A stretch of DNA of 64,000 bases, taken from NCBI RefSeq assembly GCF_000214035.2, contig NZ_AFHG01000042.1, positions 20,214 through 84,213 on the forward strand. Direction: 5' to 3'. Within the stretch, counting starts at the first letter, position 1; every line of letters starts with the position of its first letter. Below the pieces are notes generated by a model. It was not told the origin of the DNA. It worked only from the letters and a program-made list of their open reading frames with translations, and ran no database searches. Made by a program: the position numbers and the translations under genes. Origin of the DNA: Methyloversatilis universalis FAM5. GTDB taxonomy: Bacteria; Pseudomonadota; Gammaproteobacteria; Burkholderiales; Rhodocyclaceae. Shown one piece after another: positions 8,523 through 19,086 of this stretch.

Positions 8523-8603
8523 CGGGGCCGAGGCGGGTGGTCCGGGAATGGCCGGATCATAAGGCCGCCATGCGACGTGGAAATGTCACCAAGCGTTACA
8601 AGG

Positions 8604-9989
8604 TCACCCGGATGTCGACTGCGCCACGACCGGCGTCCAGACAGGCATCCAGCCCGGTTCGCCGGGTCCGGCCGCCCACGGCTCGGCCGGTTCGCAGCCG
8701 GGCATCCACACCGCCTCGCGCCCCACCACAAACAGGGGGGCGCGATCCCGCAGCCAGGGCGGCAGGCCGCATTCCTGCGCGATCTGCTTCACACCGGCGC
8801 GCGGACGGCCGGGCCCGCGGCGCACCCGGTCCTTGGGTTGGCGCACACGCAGGACTGGCGCTGCCTGCGCCAGCGCCGACTGCGACAGCCCCCGCCCCTG
8901 CACTGGCTGCAGCTGCAGACGCCCGGCCGCCCAGGCGATGTCTGTTTCGCCCTGCCAGTTCAGCGCCGCCGGCGCCGGCAGGTCAGGCATGAGCCACAGC
9001 AGACCGCGATGGCAGAAGCCGGCGACGCCGGCGTGCGACACCGGGCATTCGGCCCCCGGCTGCCAGCCCAGCAGCTGACGGCGCCATTCGTCCAGCCAGG
9101 CTTCGGTCGGCGCGGTGCGGGCCCCCTGCAGCCGCAGCAACCGGCGCAGCAGATTGCGCTGTCGCGCCGGCTCGAGCGCCCGCAGGCCGTCAATCGACCA
9201 GGCCTGGCCCCACGCGGTGGTCGCGGCAAGCGCTGACGCATCGGCATCCGCCAGCCCGTCCAGCAGGCCCTGCGCCTCGGCCAGCCGGCGGGCCGCACCG
9301 GCCAGCGTTTCGGCGGTGCGCGGCCAGCGCGACGACAGCACCGGCATCACCTCGGCACGCAGGTAGTTGCGCGCGTAACGGGTGTCCGCATTGGATTCGT
9401 CCTCGACCCAGGACAGGCCACGCGCGCGGGCGGCCGCTTCCAGCACGCTGCGTGACAGCGCGAGCATGGGGCGCAGCTGTGCCGGGCGCCCGGGGGCGGA
9501 CGGACGCCATGCCGGCATGCCGGCCAGCCCCATCAGGCCGGCACCGCGCACCAGGTTGTGCAGCAGCGTTTCCGCCTGGTCATCGGCATGGTGGGCGGTC
9601 AGCAGTGCGGCGGCCCCCTGTGCCAGCGCCTGCGCGTCGAGCACGCGGTAGCGGGCCTCGCGCGCGGCGCATTCGATGCCGTCCGCGCTGTCGAGGGCGA
9701 CCTCGACCCGATGCAGCGCGAACGGCAGCCCGAGCGAAGCCGCTTGGGCGGCGCAGTGCTGCGCCCAGACCTCCGCATTCGGACTCAGCCCGTGATGGAC
9801 ATGGGCGCACGAGAGCCGCCAGCGACCTGCGGCGGCCAGCGCATGCAGCAATACCGTGGAATCGAGGCCGCCACTGCAGGCAAGCAGCAGCGGCGCCCCG
9901 TCTGGCAGCACCGCGGACACCTGTGCGGCGACAACCGCCGCGACTCGGTCGAACGGGTCAGGCGACGGCCTGCTCCTTGAATTTTCCAT
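8604..9989 (-). CDS. tilS: tRNA(Ile)-lysidine synthetase
   Basis: A 461-aa enzyme that ATP-dependently attaches lysine to C34 of the CAU-anticodon tRNA-Ile, changing its decoding from AUG to AUA. The PP-loop SGGLDS lies at residues 39-44, followed by the HVHHGL and HHADDQAET motifs of the N-terminal ATPase domain; the C-terminal TilS domain is present. The ATG at 9989 makes it overlap the end of accA by 32 bases, so the two are probably one transcript, a common betaproteobacterial arrangement. Confidence 0.93.
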   Translation of the reverse strand: MENSRSRPSPDPFDRVAAVVAAQVSAVLPDGAPLLLACSGGLDSTVLLHALAAAGRWRLSCAHVHHGLSPNAEVWAQHCAAQAASLGLPFALHRVEVALDSADGIECAAREARYRVLDAQALAQGAAALLTAHHADDQAETLLHNLVRGAGLMGLAGMPAWRPSAPGRPAQLRPMLALSRSVLEAAARARGLSWVEDESNADTRYARNYLRAEVMPVLSSRWPRTAETLAGAARRLAEAQGLLDGLADADASALAATTAWGQAWSIDGLRALEPARQRNLLRRLLRLQGARTAPTEAWLDEWRRQLLGWQPGAECPVSHAGVAGFCHRGLLWLMPDLPAPAALNWQGETDIAWAAGRLQLQPVQGRGLSQSALAQAAPVLRVRQPKDRVRRGPGRPRAGVKQIAQECGLPPWLRDRAPLFVVGREAVWMPGCEPAEPWAAGPGEPGWMPVWTPVVAQSTSG

Positions 9990-10926
9990 ACGCCATGACG
10001 CGCTCGAAACGGCGCTCGACCAGCTGGGTGGGGGTGAGATCGGCCAGCTGGCGCAGCGATTCGGCCAGCGCGCGCTTCAGTGAGGACGCCACGGCGGCGT
10101 GATCGCGATGGGCGCCGCCCGCGGGCTCGTTGACCACCTTGTCGATCAGGCCCAGCGTCTTCAGCCGCGACGCGGTGATGCCCATGATTTCGGCGGCGTC
10201 GGCCGCTTTGTCGGCGCTCTTCCACAGGATGGACGCGCAGCCTTCAGGCGAAATGACCGAGTAGGTCGAGTACTGCAGCATCATCAGCGTGTCGGCCACC
10301 GCGATCGCCAGCGCGCCGCCGGAACCGCCTTCCCCGATGATGGTGGAAATGATGGGCACGCGCAGTTCGGCCATCGCGTAGAGATTGTGGCCGATCGCTT
10401 CCGACTGGCCGCGCTCTTCGGCGTCGATGCCCGGATAGGCGCCCGGCGTATCGACGAAGGTGAGGACCGGCATGCCGAACTTCTCGGCCAGCTTCATCAG
10501 GCGCAGCGCCTTGCGATAGCCCTCGGGCCGCGGCATGCCGAAGTTGCGGTGAATCTTTTCCTTGGTGTCGCGCCCCTTCTGGTGACCGATCACCATGCAG
10601 GGCTGACCGTTGAAGCGGGCGATGCCGCCGACGATGGCATGATCATCGGCAAAGGCGCGGTCGCCATGCAGTTCCTGGAAGTCGGAGAACATCAGCCGCA
10701 GGTAGTCCAGCGTGTAAGGACGCTGCGGGTGACGGGCCACCTGGGCAATCTGCCAGGGCGTGAGCTTGGCGTAGATGTCCTTGGTCAGCGCCTGGCTCTT
10801 GGCTTCGAGCCGGGTGATTTCCTCGGATATGTCGACAGCGGAATCGTCCTGCACGAAACGGAGTTCTTCGATCTTCGCTTCAAGTTCGGCGATCGGCTGT
10901 TCGAAATCGAGAAAGGTTGTCTTCAT
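9958..10926 (-). CDS. accA: Acetyl-CoA carboxylase carboxyltransferase subunit alpha
   Basis: A 322-aa AccA, close to the usual length of about 319. With AccD it transfers carboxyl from biotin carrier protein to acetyl-CoA, the first committed step of fatty-acid synthesis. Conserved blocks include [60 protein letters not shown] and [11 protein letters not shown]. The start [20 protein letters not shown] is the standard AccA N-terminus. It precedes tilS with a 32-base overlap. Confidence 0.96.
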   Translation of the reverse strand: MKTTFLDFEQPIAELEAKIEELRFVQDDSAVDISEEITRLEAKSQALTKDIYAKLTPWQIAQVARHPQRPYTLDYLRLMFSDFQELHGDRAFADDHAIVGGIARFNGQPCMVIGHQKGRDTKEKIHRNFGMPRPEGYRKALRLMKLAEKFGMPVLTFVDTPGAYPGIDAEERGQSEAIGHNLYAMAELRVPIISTIIGEGGSGGALAIAVADTLMMLQYSTYSVISPEGCASILWKSADKAADAAEIMGITASRLKTLGLIDKVVNEPAGGAHRDHAAVASSLKRALAESLRQLADLTPTQLVERRFERVMAYGKFKEQAVA

Positions 10927-11021
10927 CGGACTGACCGCAAAATAAGGGTGCGCAATTCTAGCGCGTCATACCCGCCAAGGGCGGACAGAGATGCGGGATG
11001 TGATCCGTGCGCGTTCAGAGA

Positions 11022-11051
11022 GCAAAAAGCCGGCATGAGCCGGCTTTTTGC
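11022..11051 (-). terminator. Rho-independent terminator of the sspA-sspB transcript
   Basis: gcaaaaagccggc, loop atga, gccggctttttgc: a perfect 13-bp stem containing an A5/T5 tract. It starts 22 bases after the sspB stop on the minus strand. The symmetry would also let it act in the other direction, but no plus-strand gene precedes it. Confidence 0.8.
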
Positions 11052-11073
11052 CTTGAACGGACGTCAACCGCGC

Positions 11074-11511
11074 CTATTTGATACGACGCAGATGCGGTTT
11101 GGCCGGCGACGGCTTGTCTGCGGCCGGCGTGGTGAGCACCGCCTGCTCGCTGCGATCGACCACGGTGGCCGGCGCAACGTCGGCCCGGACAGACTGCCCG
11201 GGCGTCACTTCGAACGCCATGCCGTGACCGTTCTCGCGGGCGTAGATGGCCGCCACGCATTCGACCGGAATCGTCAGCTCCTGCGCCACGCCACCAAAGC
11301 GGGCGGAGCAGGTGATGAGCTCATTGCCCATCACCAGCTGGTGCACCGCCTCGCGGCCGATGTTCAGGATGATCTGGCCATCCTTCACGTACTGCCGCGG
11401 CACGCCGGCGCGGTCGTCAACGACGACCGCGATATACGGCGTGAGCCCCTGGTCGGCGCACCAGTCGAACAGTGCGCGCAACAGATAGGGCTTGGTGGAA
11501 ACAGAACTCAT
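11074..11511 (-). CDS. sspB: ClpXP protease specificity-enhancing factor SspB
   Basis: A 145-aa SspB, the adaptor that tethers ssrA-tagged and other substrates to ClpX. The N-terminal substrate-binding domain (TKPYLLRALFDWCADQGLTPY) is followed by a flexible Pro/Ala linker and the short C-terminal ClpX-binding tail LRRIK. The start at 11511 (MSSVSTKPY) is chosen; an ATG at 11520 adds three residues and cannot be excluded. It lies directly downstream of sspA, the conserved order. Confidence 0.92.
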   Translation of the reverse strand: MSSVSTKPYLLRALFDWCADQGLTPYIAVVVDDRAGVPRQYVKDGQIILNIGREAVHQLVMGNELITCSARFGGVAQELTIPVECVAAIYARENGHGMAFEVTPGQSVRADVAPATVVDRSEQAVLTTPAADKPSPAKPHLRRIK

Positions 11512-11550
11512 GACATCCATCGGGGTGCTTTCAGCCGAGCGATCCGCAGA

Positions 11551-12147
11551 TCAGCGGCGCATCACCTTTTCGGACGGCGTGAGCGCATCGATGAATCCCT
11601 GGCGGGAGAAGATGCGTTCCGCGTACTTCATCAGCGGCGCAGCCGACTTCGGCAGCTCGATACCGTAGTGATCGAGACGCCATAGTAGCGGAGCGATCGC
11701 CACGTCGAGCATGGAAAATTCCTCGCCCAGCATGTACTTCTGCTTGGCGAAGATGGCCGTCAGTTCGGTCAGGCGGTCGCGCAGGTGGCTGCGCGACTTG
11801 TCTGCCGTACGGGCGTTCTTTTCCAGCGCCTCGATGTGCGAGAACAGCTCGCTCTCGACCGTGTGCAGCAGCTGCCGCGCACGGGCGCGCATGATCGGAT
11901 CCGGCGGCATCAGCTGCGGATGGGGGAACCGTTCGTCGATGTACTCGTTGATGATGTTCGAGTCATAGAGAATCAGGTCGCGATCGACCAGCACCGGTAC
12001 ACGGTTGTACGGGTTGATGACCGCAATGTCTTCCGGCTTGTTGTAGAGGTCGACATCGATGACCTGGAAATCCATGCCCTTTTCGTAGAGCACGATCCGG
12101 CAACGGTGGGAAAAGGGGTCTGTCGTCCCTGAATACAGATTCATCAT
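11551..12147 (-). CDS. sspA: Stringent starvation protein A
   Basis: A 198-aa glutathione S-transferase-fold protein that binds RNA polymerase and affects transcription under starvation and acid stress. The N-terminal thioredoxin-like domain (MMNLYSGTTDPFSHRCRIVL) and the NPYNRVPVLVDRDLILYDSN block are diagnostic. The position often occupied by a cysteine in GSTs is Asp in TTDPFSH, fitting a non-catalytic role. The start is the first of two adjacent ATGs, with GGGGTG about 8 bases upstream. It follows petABC and precedes sspB, as in other betaproteobacteria. Confidence 0.94.
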   Translation of the reverse strand: MMNLYSGTTDPFSHRCRIVLYEKGMDFQVIDVDLYNKPEDIAVINPYNRVPVLVDRDLILYDSNIINEYIDERFPHPQLMPPDPIMRARARQLLHTVESELFSHIEALEKNARTADKSRSHLRDRLTELTAIFAKQKYMLGEEFSMLDVAIAPLLWRLDHYGIELPKSAAPLMKYAERIFSRQGFIDALTPSEKVMRR

Positions 12148-12159
12148 GGTGTTAACACC
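12148..12159. promoter_or_regulatory. Perfect 12-bp palindrome abutting the sspA start
   Basis: ggtgttaacacc is a perfect palindrome ending at the base just before the sspA ATG on the minus strand, so it lies between the likely ribosome-binding site and the start. It could be an operator or a weak mRNA hairpin. Its role is unknown. Confidence 0.35.
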
Positions 12160-12255
12160 CCAGGAGTACTCGGCATCCCTCACCACACGCCGGACGCGTG
12201 GTGAGGTCGCTTCGCGATGACCGAGAGCTTGCATGACTTTCGGGCGTGTGGATTC

Positions 12256-13014
12256 TTAGTGGATGTCTTTCCAGAACTCGCGCTTGAGCAGATAGCTCAG
12301 GACGGCGAGCACAGACAATCCGATGATGACCAGCAGACCGGTCTGGCGACGCTTCTCGGCGCCCGGCTCGCCCATATAGACGAGATAGGCCACGAGATCG
12401 CCGACCATGGAGTCGTACTCGGTCTTGGACATTTTGCCGGGCTTGGTCAGTTCAAGCTCGACCACTTCCTTCTCGCCGCCGTGGCCGTCGGCCACCTTGA
12501 CGTGCTTGGCTGACTGCTGGCCCTGCAGCTCGTACAGGACGTGCGGCATGCCAACGTTCGCGAAGGTCGTGTTGTTCCAGCCGGTCGGCCGGCTGTCGTC
12601 GCGGTAGAAGCTGCGCAGATAGGTGTACAGCCAGTCTGCGCCGCTGCCGTCCGCCGATGCGCGCGAACGCGCGATCACGGTCAGGTCGGGCGGTGCCGCA
12701 CCGAACCACTTCTTGCCGTCCTCGCGGGTCAGGGCCACCTTCATCGTTTCACCGGTCTTGTCGGCGGCGAACAGAAGGTTGTCCTTGATCTGCTCTTCGG
12801 TCAGTCCGACATCCTTCAGGCGGTTGTAGCGCATGTAGGACGCCGAGTGGCAGTTCAGGCAGTAATTGACGAATACCTGGGCACCGCGCTGGATGGCGTT
12901 GGCTTCGCGGAATTTCTCGGTCGGCGCACGATCGAGGTGCACCGATTCGGCACTGGCAAACGCCAGCAGGGGCGCGCAGAGCGCGCCAAGAAACAGTTTT
13001 TTGAGTTGTTTCAT
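12256..13014 (-). CDS. petC: Cytochrome c1 of the bc1 complex
   Basis: A 252-aa haem c subunit of ubiquinol:cytochrome c reductase. The start at 13014 (MKQLKKLFLGALCAPLLAFA) gives a proper signal peptide. The haem motif is CLNCH in NYCLNCHSASYMRYNRL. The Met ligand region is followed by a C-terminal anchor (LLVIIGLSVLAVLSYLLKREFW). It is the last gene of petABC, 11 bp after petB. Confidence 0.95.
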   Translation of the reverse strand: MKQLKKLFLGALCAPLLAFASAESVHLDRAPTEKFREANAIQRGAQVFVNYCLNCHSASYMRYNRLKDVGLTEEQIKDNLLFAADKTGETMKVALTREDGKKWFGAAPPDLTVIARSRASADGSGADWLYTYLRSFYRDDSRPTGWNNTTFANVGMPHVLYELQGQQSAKHVKVADGHGGEKEVVELELTKPGKMSKTEYDSMVGDLVAYLVYMGEPGAEKRRQTGLLVIIGLSVLAVLSYLLKREFWKDIH

Positions 13015-13025
13015 GATTCTGGCTC

Positions 13026-14309
13026 TCAGTGTCCGGTCACGCGCGACGGTTCGGGCTTGTACTTGTCGATGGCCGTGTACCAGGGCATCAGCACGAAGAA
13101 CAGGAAGTAGATGACCGTGCAGACCTGCGACACCAGGGTGCCCATCGGGGTCGGCGCCTGCATGCCCAGATAGCCCAGGATCAGGAAGGCGATGATGAAC
13201 ACGGTGAGCGCGAACTTGAAGATCGGACCCTTGTAGCGGATCGACTTCACCGGCGAACGGTCCAGCCAGGGCAGCGCGAAGAAGATCATCACGGACAGGC
13301 CCATGAAGATGACGCCCCACAGCTTCGCATCGACCCAGAAGAAGTTCACCGTGTTGGCGCGCAGGATCGAGTAGAACGGCGTGAAGTACCACACCGGCGC
13401 AATGTGCGGCGGCGTCTTCATCGGATCGGCCGGGATGAAGTTGTTGTACTCCAGGAAGTAGCCGCCGAACTCGGGACCGAAGAACACCACGGCCGAGAAG
13501 CAGATCAGGAATACGACCACACCGACGATGTCCTTCACCGTGTAGTACGGGTGGAAGGGAATGCCGTCCAGCGGAATGCCGGTCTTCGGATCCTTGTTCT
13601 TCTTGATCTCGACGCCGTCCGGATTGTTCGAACCCACTTCGTGCAGCGCGATGATGTGGGCGGCAACCAGACCGATCAGCACCAGCGGCACGGCGATGAC
13701 GTGGAAGGAGAAGAAGCGGTTCAGCGTCGCATCACCGATCACGAAGTCGCCACGCAGCCAGATCGACAGATCGTTGCCGACGAAGGGGATGGCCGAGAAC
13801 AGGTTGATGATCACCTGGGCGCCCCAGTACGACATCTGACCCCAGGGCAGCAGATAGCCCATGAAGGCTTCCGCCATCAGGCACAGGAAGATCATGCAGC
13901 CGAAGATCCACACCAGCTCGCGCGGCTTGCGGTAGGAACCGTAGAGCAGGCCGCGGAACATGTGCAGGTAGACGACGATGAAGAAGGCCGAAGCGCCGGT
14001 CGAGTGCATGTAGCGGATGAGCCAGCCCCACGGCACATCGCGCATGATGTATTCGACGCTCGCGAACGCGACCGGAACGCCCGAGGCGTTCAGCGACGCG
14101 TCCGGCTTGAAGTGCATGACCAGGAAAATGCCGGTCACGATCTGGATCACCAGCACCAGCAGTGCCAGCGAGCCGAAGAAGTACCAGAAGTTGAAGTTCT
14201 TCGGTGCGTAGTACTCTGCAAGGTGTTCCTTCCAGAGCGTGGTGAGCGGGAAGCGCTCGTCAATCCAGCCAAGCAGGCCAGTGGTGGTGACTACCTTTTC
14301 GCCAGCCAT
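13026..14309 (-). CDS. petB: Cytochrome b of the bc1 complex
   Basis: A 427-aa multi-span cytochrome b carrying the quinol-oxidation and quinone-reduction sites, with the PEWY-type loop as PADPMKTPPHIAPVWYF. Haem-ligand histidines lie in MHSTGASAFFIVVYLHMF and FSFHVIAVPLVLIGLVAAHI. The ATG at 14309 (MAGEKVV) is chosen because GGAGG lies 10 bases upstream; the in-frame TTG at 14318 would leave no spacing to it. It follows petA by 5 bases. Confidence 0.96.
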   Translation of the reverse strand: MAGEKVVTTTGLLGWIDERFPLTTLWKEHLAEYYAPKNFNFWYFFGSLALLVLVIQIVTGIFLVMHFKPDASLNASGVPVAFASVEYIMRDVPWGWLIRYMHSTGASAFFIVVYLHMFRGLLYGSYRKPRELVWIFGCMIFLCLMAEAFMGYLLPWGQMSYWGAQVIINLFSAIPFVGNDLSIWLRGDFVIGDATLNRFFSFHVIAVPLVLIGLVAAHIIALHEVGSNNPDGVEIKKNKDPKTGIPLDGIPFHPYYTVKDIVGVVVFLICFSAVVFFGPEFGGYFLEYNNFIPADPMKTPPHIAPVWYFTPFYSILRANTVNFFWVDAKLWGVIFMGLSVMIFFALPWLDRSPVKSIRYKGPIFKFALTVFIIAFLILGYLGMQAPTPMGTLVSQVCTVIYFLFFVLMPWYTAIDKYKPEPSRVTGH

Positions 14310-14314
14310 CTCGA

Positions 14315-14923
14315 TCAACCCTCCTTGGAATCCTGGCCGACCAGGATGCGCGTGTCAGACAGGAACATGAACGGCGGCACCTTCAGGTTGTCCGGAGCCG
14401 GCTTGGCCTTGAATACGCGACCGGACAGATCGAAAGTGGAACCGTGGCACGGGCAGACGAAGCCCGCATCGGCGCCCAGCTGGGCGTTGGAGCCGGATTC
14501 GAAGGGGCCGGACGGCGAACAGCCGAGGTGGGTACAGATGGCGACGACCACCAGGATGTCCTTGTGGTCTTCGCGGGCACGCAGGTCGTTGCGTGCGTAC
14601 TCGGGCGTGAATTCGGACGGATTGCGCTCCGACTTCGGGTCGGCCAGCTTGTCGGCCATGGCGGCCAGGCTCTCCATCTGGGCGGGGGTGCGGCGCATGA
14701 TCCACACCGGCTTGCCCTGCCACTCGACCGTGGTCATTTCACCCGGACCGAGCTTGGAGATGTCTACCTCGACCGGAGCACCGGCGGCTTTCGCGCGCTC
14801 CGAAGGGGAAAGACTGGTGAGAAAAGGCACTGCCACTGCAAGCCCGGCCACACCACCCGCACAGGCTGTTGCCACGAGCAGACTGCGCCGGCCGCAATCC
14901 GCCTTCCGTTCATTGCCACTCAT
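14315..14923 (-). CDS. petA: Rieske iron-sulfur subunit of the bc1 complex
   Basis: A 202-aa protein with an N-terminal Tat-like anchor (GRRSLLVATACAGGVAGLAV). The [2Fe-2S] motifs are CTHLGC and CPCHGS. It receives an electron from ubiquinol and moves it to cytochrome c1. It is the first gene of the operon, with a sigma-70-type promoter about 40 bp upstream. Confidence 0.96.
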   Translation of the reverse strand: MSGNERKADCGRRSLLVATACAGGVAGLAVAVPFLTSLSPSERAKAAGAPVEVDISKLGPGEMTTVEWQGKPVWIMRRTPAQMESLAAMADKLADPKSERNPSEFTPEYARNDLRAREDHKDILVVVAICTHLGCSPSGPFESGSNAQLGADAGFVCPCHGSTFDLSGRVFKAKPAPDNLKVPPFMFLSDTRILVGQDSKEG

Positions 14924-14963
14924 GCTTGTTCCCGTCTAGACAATTGATTCTGCACAACCTGCG

Positions 14964-14992
14964 ATTATACCCTCAAGCGGTGCCCCGTTTAA
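14964..14992 (-). promoter_or_regulatory. petA: Predicted sigma-70 promoter of petABC
   Basis: On the minus strand a perfect -10 box TATAAT (14964-14969) lies 17 bp from a weak -35, TTAAAC (14987-14992). The -10 box is about 40 bp upstream of the petA ATG at 14923. The -10 is convincing and the -35 is poor. Confidence 0.6.
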
Positions 14993-15049
14993 AGCCCTGA
15001 TGCATCTCCAACACCGTTCAGGCGGCGAAAACACGCCGCTTCGTGGCGG

Positions 15050-16288
15050 TCACAGCGCACCTCCGGCGCGCAGTGCCGCGATGTCCTGTGCCCGGTAACC
15101 GAGTCCTTTCAGTACCTCGTCGGTGTGCTCGCCCAGCGCCGGACCGATCCAGTCGGTGCGACCGGGCGTTTCCGACAGCCGCGGCATCGGTGCCGGTGCC
15201 TTGAACGTGCGACCGTCAGGCAGCCGCGCGGTTTCGAACACCGCGCGCGCCAGATACTGAGGATCAGCCGCAATATCCTCGATCGAATACACGCGGCTGA
15301 CCGGCACATCGGCCTCGCCCAGCACGCGCAGCACCTCGTCGCCATCGTGCGCCGCCACCCAGGCGTCGATCAGCGCATAGATTTCGTCGCGCCGGGCATC
15401 GCGTCCGGCGTTGTCGGCCAGCGAGGGGTCGGCGGCCAGGTCAGGCCGGCCGATGGCCGTCGTCAGCCGCCGGAAGATGGCATCGCCGTTGCCGCCGACA
15501 ATGATGTGACGGCCATCGCGCGCGGTGTGGGTGTTTGACGGCGTGATGCCGGGCATGATGTTGCCGGTGCGACCGCGGATGAAACCGAACACGTCGAACT
15601 CCGGCAGCATGCTTTCCATCATCGCGAACACTGCCTCGTACAACGCGACATCGACGGTCTGGCCCTGCCCTGCACCGCGCCCACCGGTCGCGTCGCGATG
15701 GCGCAGCGCCATCAGCGCACCGATCACGCCCCACAGCGCGGCGATCGAATCACCGATCGAAATGCCCACCTTGACCGGCGGCCGGTCGGGAAAGCCGGTG
15801 ATGTAGCGCAGCCCGCCCATCGATTCGCCGATGGCGCCGAAGCCCGGCTGCTGTGCCATCGGACCGGTCTGGCCGAAACCGGACAGGCGCACGATGACCA
15901 GCGACGGATTGATGTCCTTCAGCACCGCTTCGGACAGCCCCAGCTTGTCCAGGACGCCCGGGCGGAAGTTCTCGACCAGCACGTCGGCGCCGGCGAGCAG
16001 CTTCTTCAGCGCGCCGATCGCGTCCGGATGCTTCAGATTCAGCGTGACCGACTTCTTGTTGCGCGCCTGGACGAACCACCAGAGCGAGGTGCCTTCGTAC
16101 AGCAGGCGCCACTTGCGCAGCGGGTCGCCGCCATCCGGCGCCTCCACCTTGATCACTTCGGCACCGAATTCGGCCAGGATGCGCGACGCGAACGGGCCGG
16201 CAATCAGCGTGCCCAGTTCGACCACTTTCAGGCCGTCCAGCGGCCTCGCTTGCGGCCTTTCCGCGTCTGTGGAGGTCGCAGCGCTCAC
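15050..16288 (-). CDS. CaiB/BaiF family CoA transferase
   Basis: A 412-aa class III CoA transferase that moves CoA between acyl groups; the substrates cannot be told from sequence. The N-terminal block [20 protein letters not shown] and the KWDPL-like GGDPLRKW are family hallmarks. By eye, the position of the catalytic Asp169 of formyl-CoA transferase falls at Glu in [10 protein letters not shown], as in many uncharacterised members. The ATG overlaps the recR stop (ATGA), so it is co-transcribed with dnaX-ybaB-recR although unrelated to repair. Confidence 0.85.
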   Translation of the reverse strand: MSAATSTDAERPQARPLDGLKVVELGTLIAGPFASRILAEFGAEVIKVEAPDGGDPLRKWRLLYEGTSLWWFVQARNKKSVTLNLKHPDAIGALKKLLAGADVLVENFRPGVLDKLGLSEAVLKDINPSLVIVRLSGFGQTGPMAQQPGFGAIGESMGGLRYITGFPDRPPVKVGISIGDSIAALWGVIGALMALRHRDATGGRGAGQGQTVDVALYEAVFAMMESMLPEFDVFGFIRGRTGNIMPGITPSNTHTARDGRHIIVGGNGDAIFRRLTTAIGRPDLAADPSLADNAGRDARRDEIYALIDAWVAAHDGDEVLRVLGEADVPVSRVYSIEDIAADPQYLARAVFETARLPDGRTFKAPAPMPRLSETPGRTDWIGPALGEHTDEVLKGLGYRAQDIAALRAGGAL

Positions 16289-16878
16289 GCCGGGCGCCTT
16301 TCCGACAGCGCCTGGGCGATGGTGCCGATGTCCGTGTGTTCCAGTTCGCCGCCCACCGGCAGGCCGCGCGCAATGCGGGTGACCGCCAGGCCTCGCGCGC
16401 GCAGCATTTCACCGAGGTAGTGGGCAGTCGCCTCGCCTTCGTTGGTGAAATTGGTGGCGAGAATGACTTCGCGTACCGCGGGATCGGCCGCCCGTTCCAG
16501 CAGACGATCGAGGCGCAGTTCCTTCGGCCCCACGCCCTCCAGCGGCGCGATGCGCCCCATCAGGCAGAAATAGAGGCCGGAGTAGCTGTGGGTCTGCTCC
16601 ATCATGAGCATGTCGGCCGGTGTTTCGACCACGCACAGCTGCGATGCATCGCGGCGCGGCGAGCTGCAGCGCTCGCACACCTCCAGTTCGGTGAAGGTAT
16701 TGCAGCGCGCACAGTTGTGCAGCCGGGTCAGCGCGTCACCGAGCGCGCGCGCCAGCCGGTCGGCACCGGCGCGGTCGCGCTGCAGCAGATGGAAGGCCAT
16801 GCGCTGCGCGCTCTTGGGGCCGACCGACGGCAGGCAGCGCAAGGCGCTGACCAGCTCGTCCAGCACACCTGTATTCAT
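16285..16878 (-). CDS. recR: Recombination mediator protein RecR
   Basis: A 197-aa RecR (usual length about 198), acting with RecF and RecO to load RecA on gapped DNA. A helix-hairpin-helix region ([20 protein letters not shown]) is followed by a four-Cys zinc finger ([16 protein letters not shown]) and a Toprim domain ([25 protein letters not shown]). It lies downstream of ybaB and dnaX, the classic conserved cluster. Confidence 0.96.
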   Translation of the reverse strand: MNTGVLDELVSALRCLPSVGPKSAQRMAFHLLQRDRAGADRLARALGDALTRLHNCARCNTFTELEVCERCSSPRRDASQLCVVETPADMLMMEQTHSYSGLYFCLMGRIAPLEGVGPKELRLDRLLERAADPAVREVILATNFTNEGEATAHYLGEMLRARGLAVTRIARGLPVGGELEHTDIGTIAQALSERRPA

Positions 16879-16897
16879 GACGGACGCTGCGCCGGGT

Positions 16898-17221
16898 TCA
16901 GAACGGCAGCTTGAAGCCCGGCGGCAGGTTCAGGCCTGAGGTGAAACCGGCCATCTTTTCCTGGGTGGTGGCTTCGACCCGGCGCACCGCGTCATTCACC
17001 GCGGCCGCCAGAAGGTCTTCCAGCATTTCGCGGTCGTCCATCACCGACGGATCGATGGAAACACGACGCACGTCGTGCTTGCAGGTCATGACCACCTTGA
17101 CCATGCCGGCACCCGACTGGCCCTCGACTTCGACGCTGGCCAGCTGCTCCTGCATCTTCTTCATGTTTTCCTGCATCTGCTGGGCCTGCTTCATCAGGCC
17201 ACCGATGCCACCTTTCATCAT
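16898..17221 (-). CDS. ybaB: YbaB/EbfC family nucleoid-associated protein
   Basis: A 107-aa DNA-binding protein that forms a homodimer of tweezer shape. The N-terminal helix [20 protein letters not shown] and the core [21 protein letters not shown] are typical. The gene sits between dnaX (10 bp upstream) and recR (19 bp downstream), its almost universal context. Confidence 0.95.
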   Translation of the reverse strand: MMKGGIGGLMKQAQQMQENMKKMQEQLASVEVEGQSGAGMVKVVMTCKHDVRRVSIDPSVMDDREMLEDLLAAAVNDAVRRVEATTQEKMAGFTSGLNLPPGFKLPF

Positions 17222-17231
17222 GGTGCAATCC

Positions 17232-19037
17232 TCAAACGGGTTTGATCGAGTCTTCGATCAGGCGGGCGCCGAACTGTTCGATCACCTGCTGAACGAAGGG
17301 GTCATTCTTCATCGAAGCGCACGCCTGCTCCAGACGTGCGCGCTGTTCGGCCCCGAGGCGCTGGGCCACGGTCTGACTCACCGGCTCGCCCTGTTCGAAT
17401 TCGAGCCGGACCGCGGTACCGAGGCGAGCCTGCAGCGCAGCGCGCAGCTTGTCCTGGCCGGAAGCGATCAGGTGCGACATGTCGCGCGACAGCCGCAGCC
17501 GTATCGCTCCGCCTTCGCTGGCGCGCCATTCGCACTGGTGGGCGAGCTGCTTGCTGAGCGCAGCCACGTCGAGCTGATCGACCAGCGCGTGCCAGTCTTC
17601 GTTCGTACGCGGAAGCGCCACCGTCGATCCGACCGCCGCAGAGGCCTGCGGCTGCGCCGGCGCGGCGGTTTCGGGTGCTGCGGTCGGCGGCGCGAATTCC
17701 TCGTCTTCCGCCCACGGCGGCGGCGCTTCGTCGGCTGGCGCGGCCTTCGCTGCCGGGCGTACCGGCTCGGGCAGCGGCTGCGGCGCCGCTACCGGTACGG
17801 GCTTTACCGCGACCGGCTGCGGAGCGGATTCGACCTGCAGACGCGGCCTCTCGACCGCAGCCGGCGGCGGCACGGCCGCACTGGTCCGGGCCACCCGGGG
17901 CAGCGCCTGCAGCGCTGCGCTCTGACCGCGCGGTGCAGCGGCCAGAGCAGGCGGCGTGACGGGTCGGAAAGCGAGCAGGCGCAGCAGCGTCATCGAAAAA
18001 CCGGTCACTTCGTCCGGCGCCAGCGGCAGGTCATTGCAGCCCTGGACCGCGATCTGATACGCCAGCTGCACCGACTCGGCATCCATGCCCGCGGCGTAGG
18101 GGGCCAGCCGGGCCTGTTCCAGCTCGTCGGTGATGGCGTCCGGCACCATCTGGGCCACTGCCACGCGGTGCAGCAGCACCGCCAGTTCGCGCAGCGCCTG
18201 ATCGAAGTCGACACTGCGCGCGCGCATCTGCGCGGTCAGCGTCATCAGCGCGGCGCCGTCACCGGCCAGCAGCGCATCGAGGATCAGATAGAGGTGTTCG
18301 TCGCCCACCGTACCCAGCATGTCGAGCACGTCCTGCTCGACCAGCCGGCCCGCACCGTGCGCGATGGCCTGATCGAGGAGCGACAGCGCGTCACGCATCG
18401 AACCGGCTGCACCCTTGGCGATCGGCCTCAGCGCGGCGGGTTCGTATTCAACGCCCTCGGCATCGAGCACGCCGGACAGGTGACGCACGATGGCGTCCGG
18501 CGGCATCTGCTTCAGGTTGAACTGCAGGCAGCGGCTCAGCACCGTGACCGGAATCTTCTGCGGATCGGTGGTGGCCAGAATGAACTTCACATGCTCTGGC
18601 GGCTCTTCGAGCGTCTTCAGCATCGCGTTGAAGGCGTGGCCGGTCAGCATGTGAACTTCGTCGATCATGTAGACCTTGTACCGCCCGCGCGCCGGTGCGT
18701 AGGCCGCCTTCTCCAGCAGCGCCGCCATGTCGTCCACGCTGCGGTTGGAGGCCGCGTCCATTTCGACATAGTCGACGAAGCGGCCGGCATCGATTTCGGT
18801 ACAGGCGGCGCACTGCCCGCAGGGGTGGGCGGTCAGACCGGTTTCGCAGTTCAGGCTCTTGGCCAGGATGCGGGAGATGGTGGTCTTGCCGACACCGCGG
18901 GTGCCGGTGAACAGGTAGGCGTGGTGGAGCCGCTTCTGTTCGAGCGCGTGGCTCAGGGCGCGGACCACGTGATCCTGGCCGACCAGCGTTTCGAAGCTGC
19001 GGGGACGCCACTTGCGCGCGAGAACCTGATAAGTCAT
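17232..19037 (-). CDS. dnaX: DNA polymerase III subunits gamma and tau
   Basis: A 601-aa clamp-loader ATPase. The ATG at 19037 gives the standard start [20 protein letters not shown]. Walker A is GTRGVGKTT, the zinc module is [10 protein letters not shown], and the sensor region is [17 protein letters not shown] Pro/Ala-rich linker (about 390-490) leads to the tau-specific C-terminus that contacts the polymerase and DnaB. No obvious A-rich slippery sequence for a gamma frameshift was noticed. Confidence 0.96.
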   Translation of the reverse strand: MTYQVLARKWRPRSFETLVGQDHVVRALSHALEQKRLHHAYLFTGTRGVGKTTISRILAKSLNCETGLTAHPCGQCAACTEIDAGRFVDYVEMDAASNRSVDDMAALLEKAAYAPARGRYKVYMIDEVHMLTGHAFNAMLKTLEEPPEHVKFILATTDPQKIPVTVLSRCLQFNLKQMPPDAIVRHLSGVLDAEGVEYEPAALRPIAKGAAGSMRDALSLLDQAIAHGAGRLVEQDVLDMLGTVGDEHLYLILDALLAGDGAALMTLTAQMRARSVDFDQALRELAVLLHRVAVAQMVPDAITDELEQARLAPYAAGMDAESVQLAYQIAVQGCNDLPLAPDEVTGFSMTLLRLLAFRPVTPPALAAAPRGQSAALQALPRVARTSAAVPPPAAVERPRLQVESAPQPVAVKPVPVAAPQPLPEPVRPAAKAAPADEAPPPWAEDEEFAPPTAAPETAAPAQPQASAAVGSTVALPRTNEDWHALVDQLDVAALSKQLAHQCEWRASEGGAIRLRLSRDMSHLIASGQDKLRAALQARLGTAVRLEFEQGEPVSQTVAQRLGAEQRARLEQACASMKNDPFVQQVIEQFGARLIEDSIKPV

Positions 19038-19086
19038 CTGAACGCCGGCAAAGTGAGCGACGGTGCGCACTGCAAAAAAGGGAGGG

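Noticed and set aside
13029-14939. A 636-codon open frame on the plus strand
   Set aside because: It is antisense to petB and petA, which carry all expected motifs.
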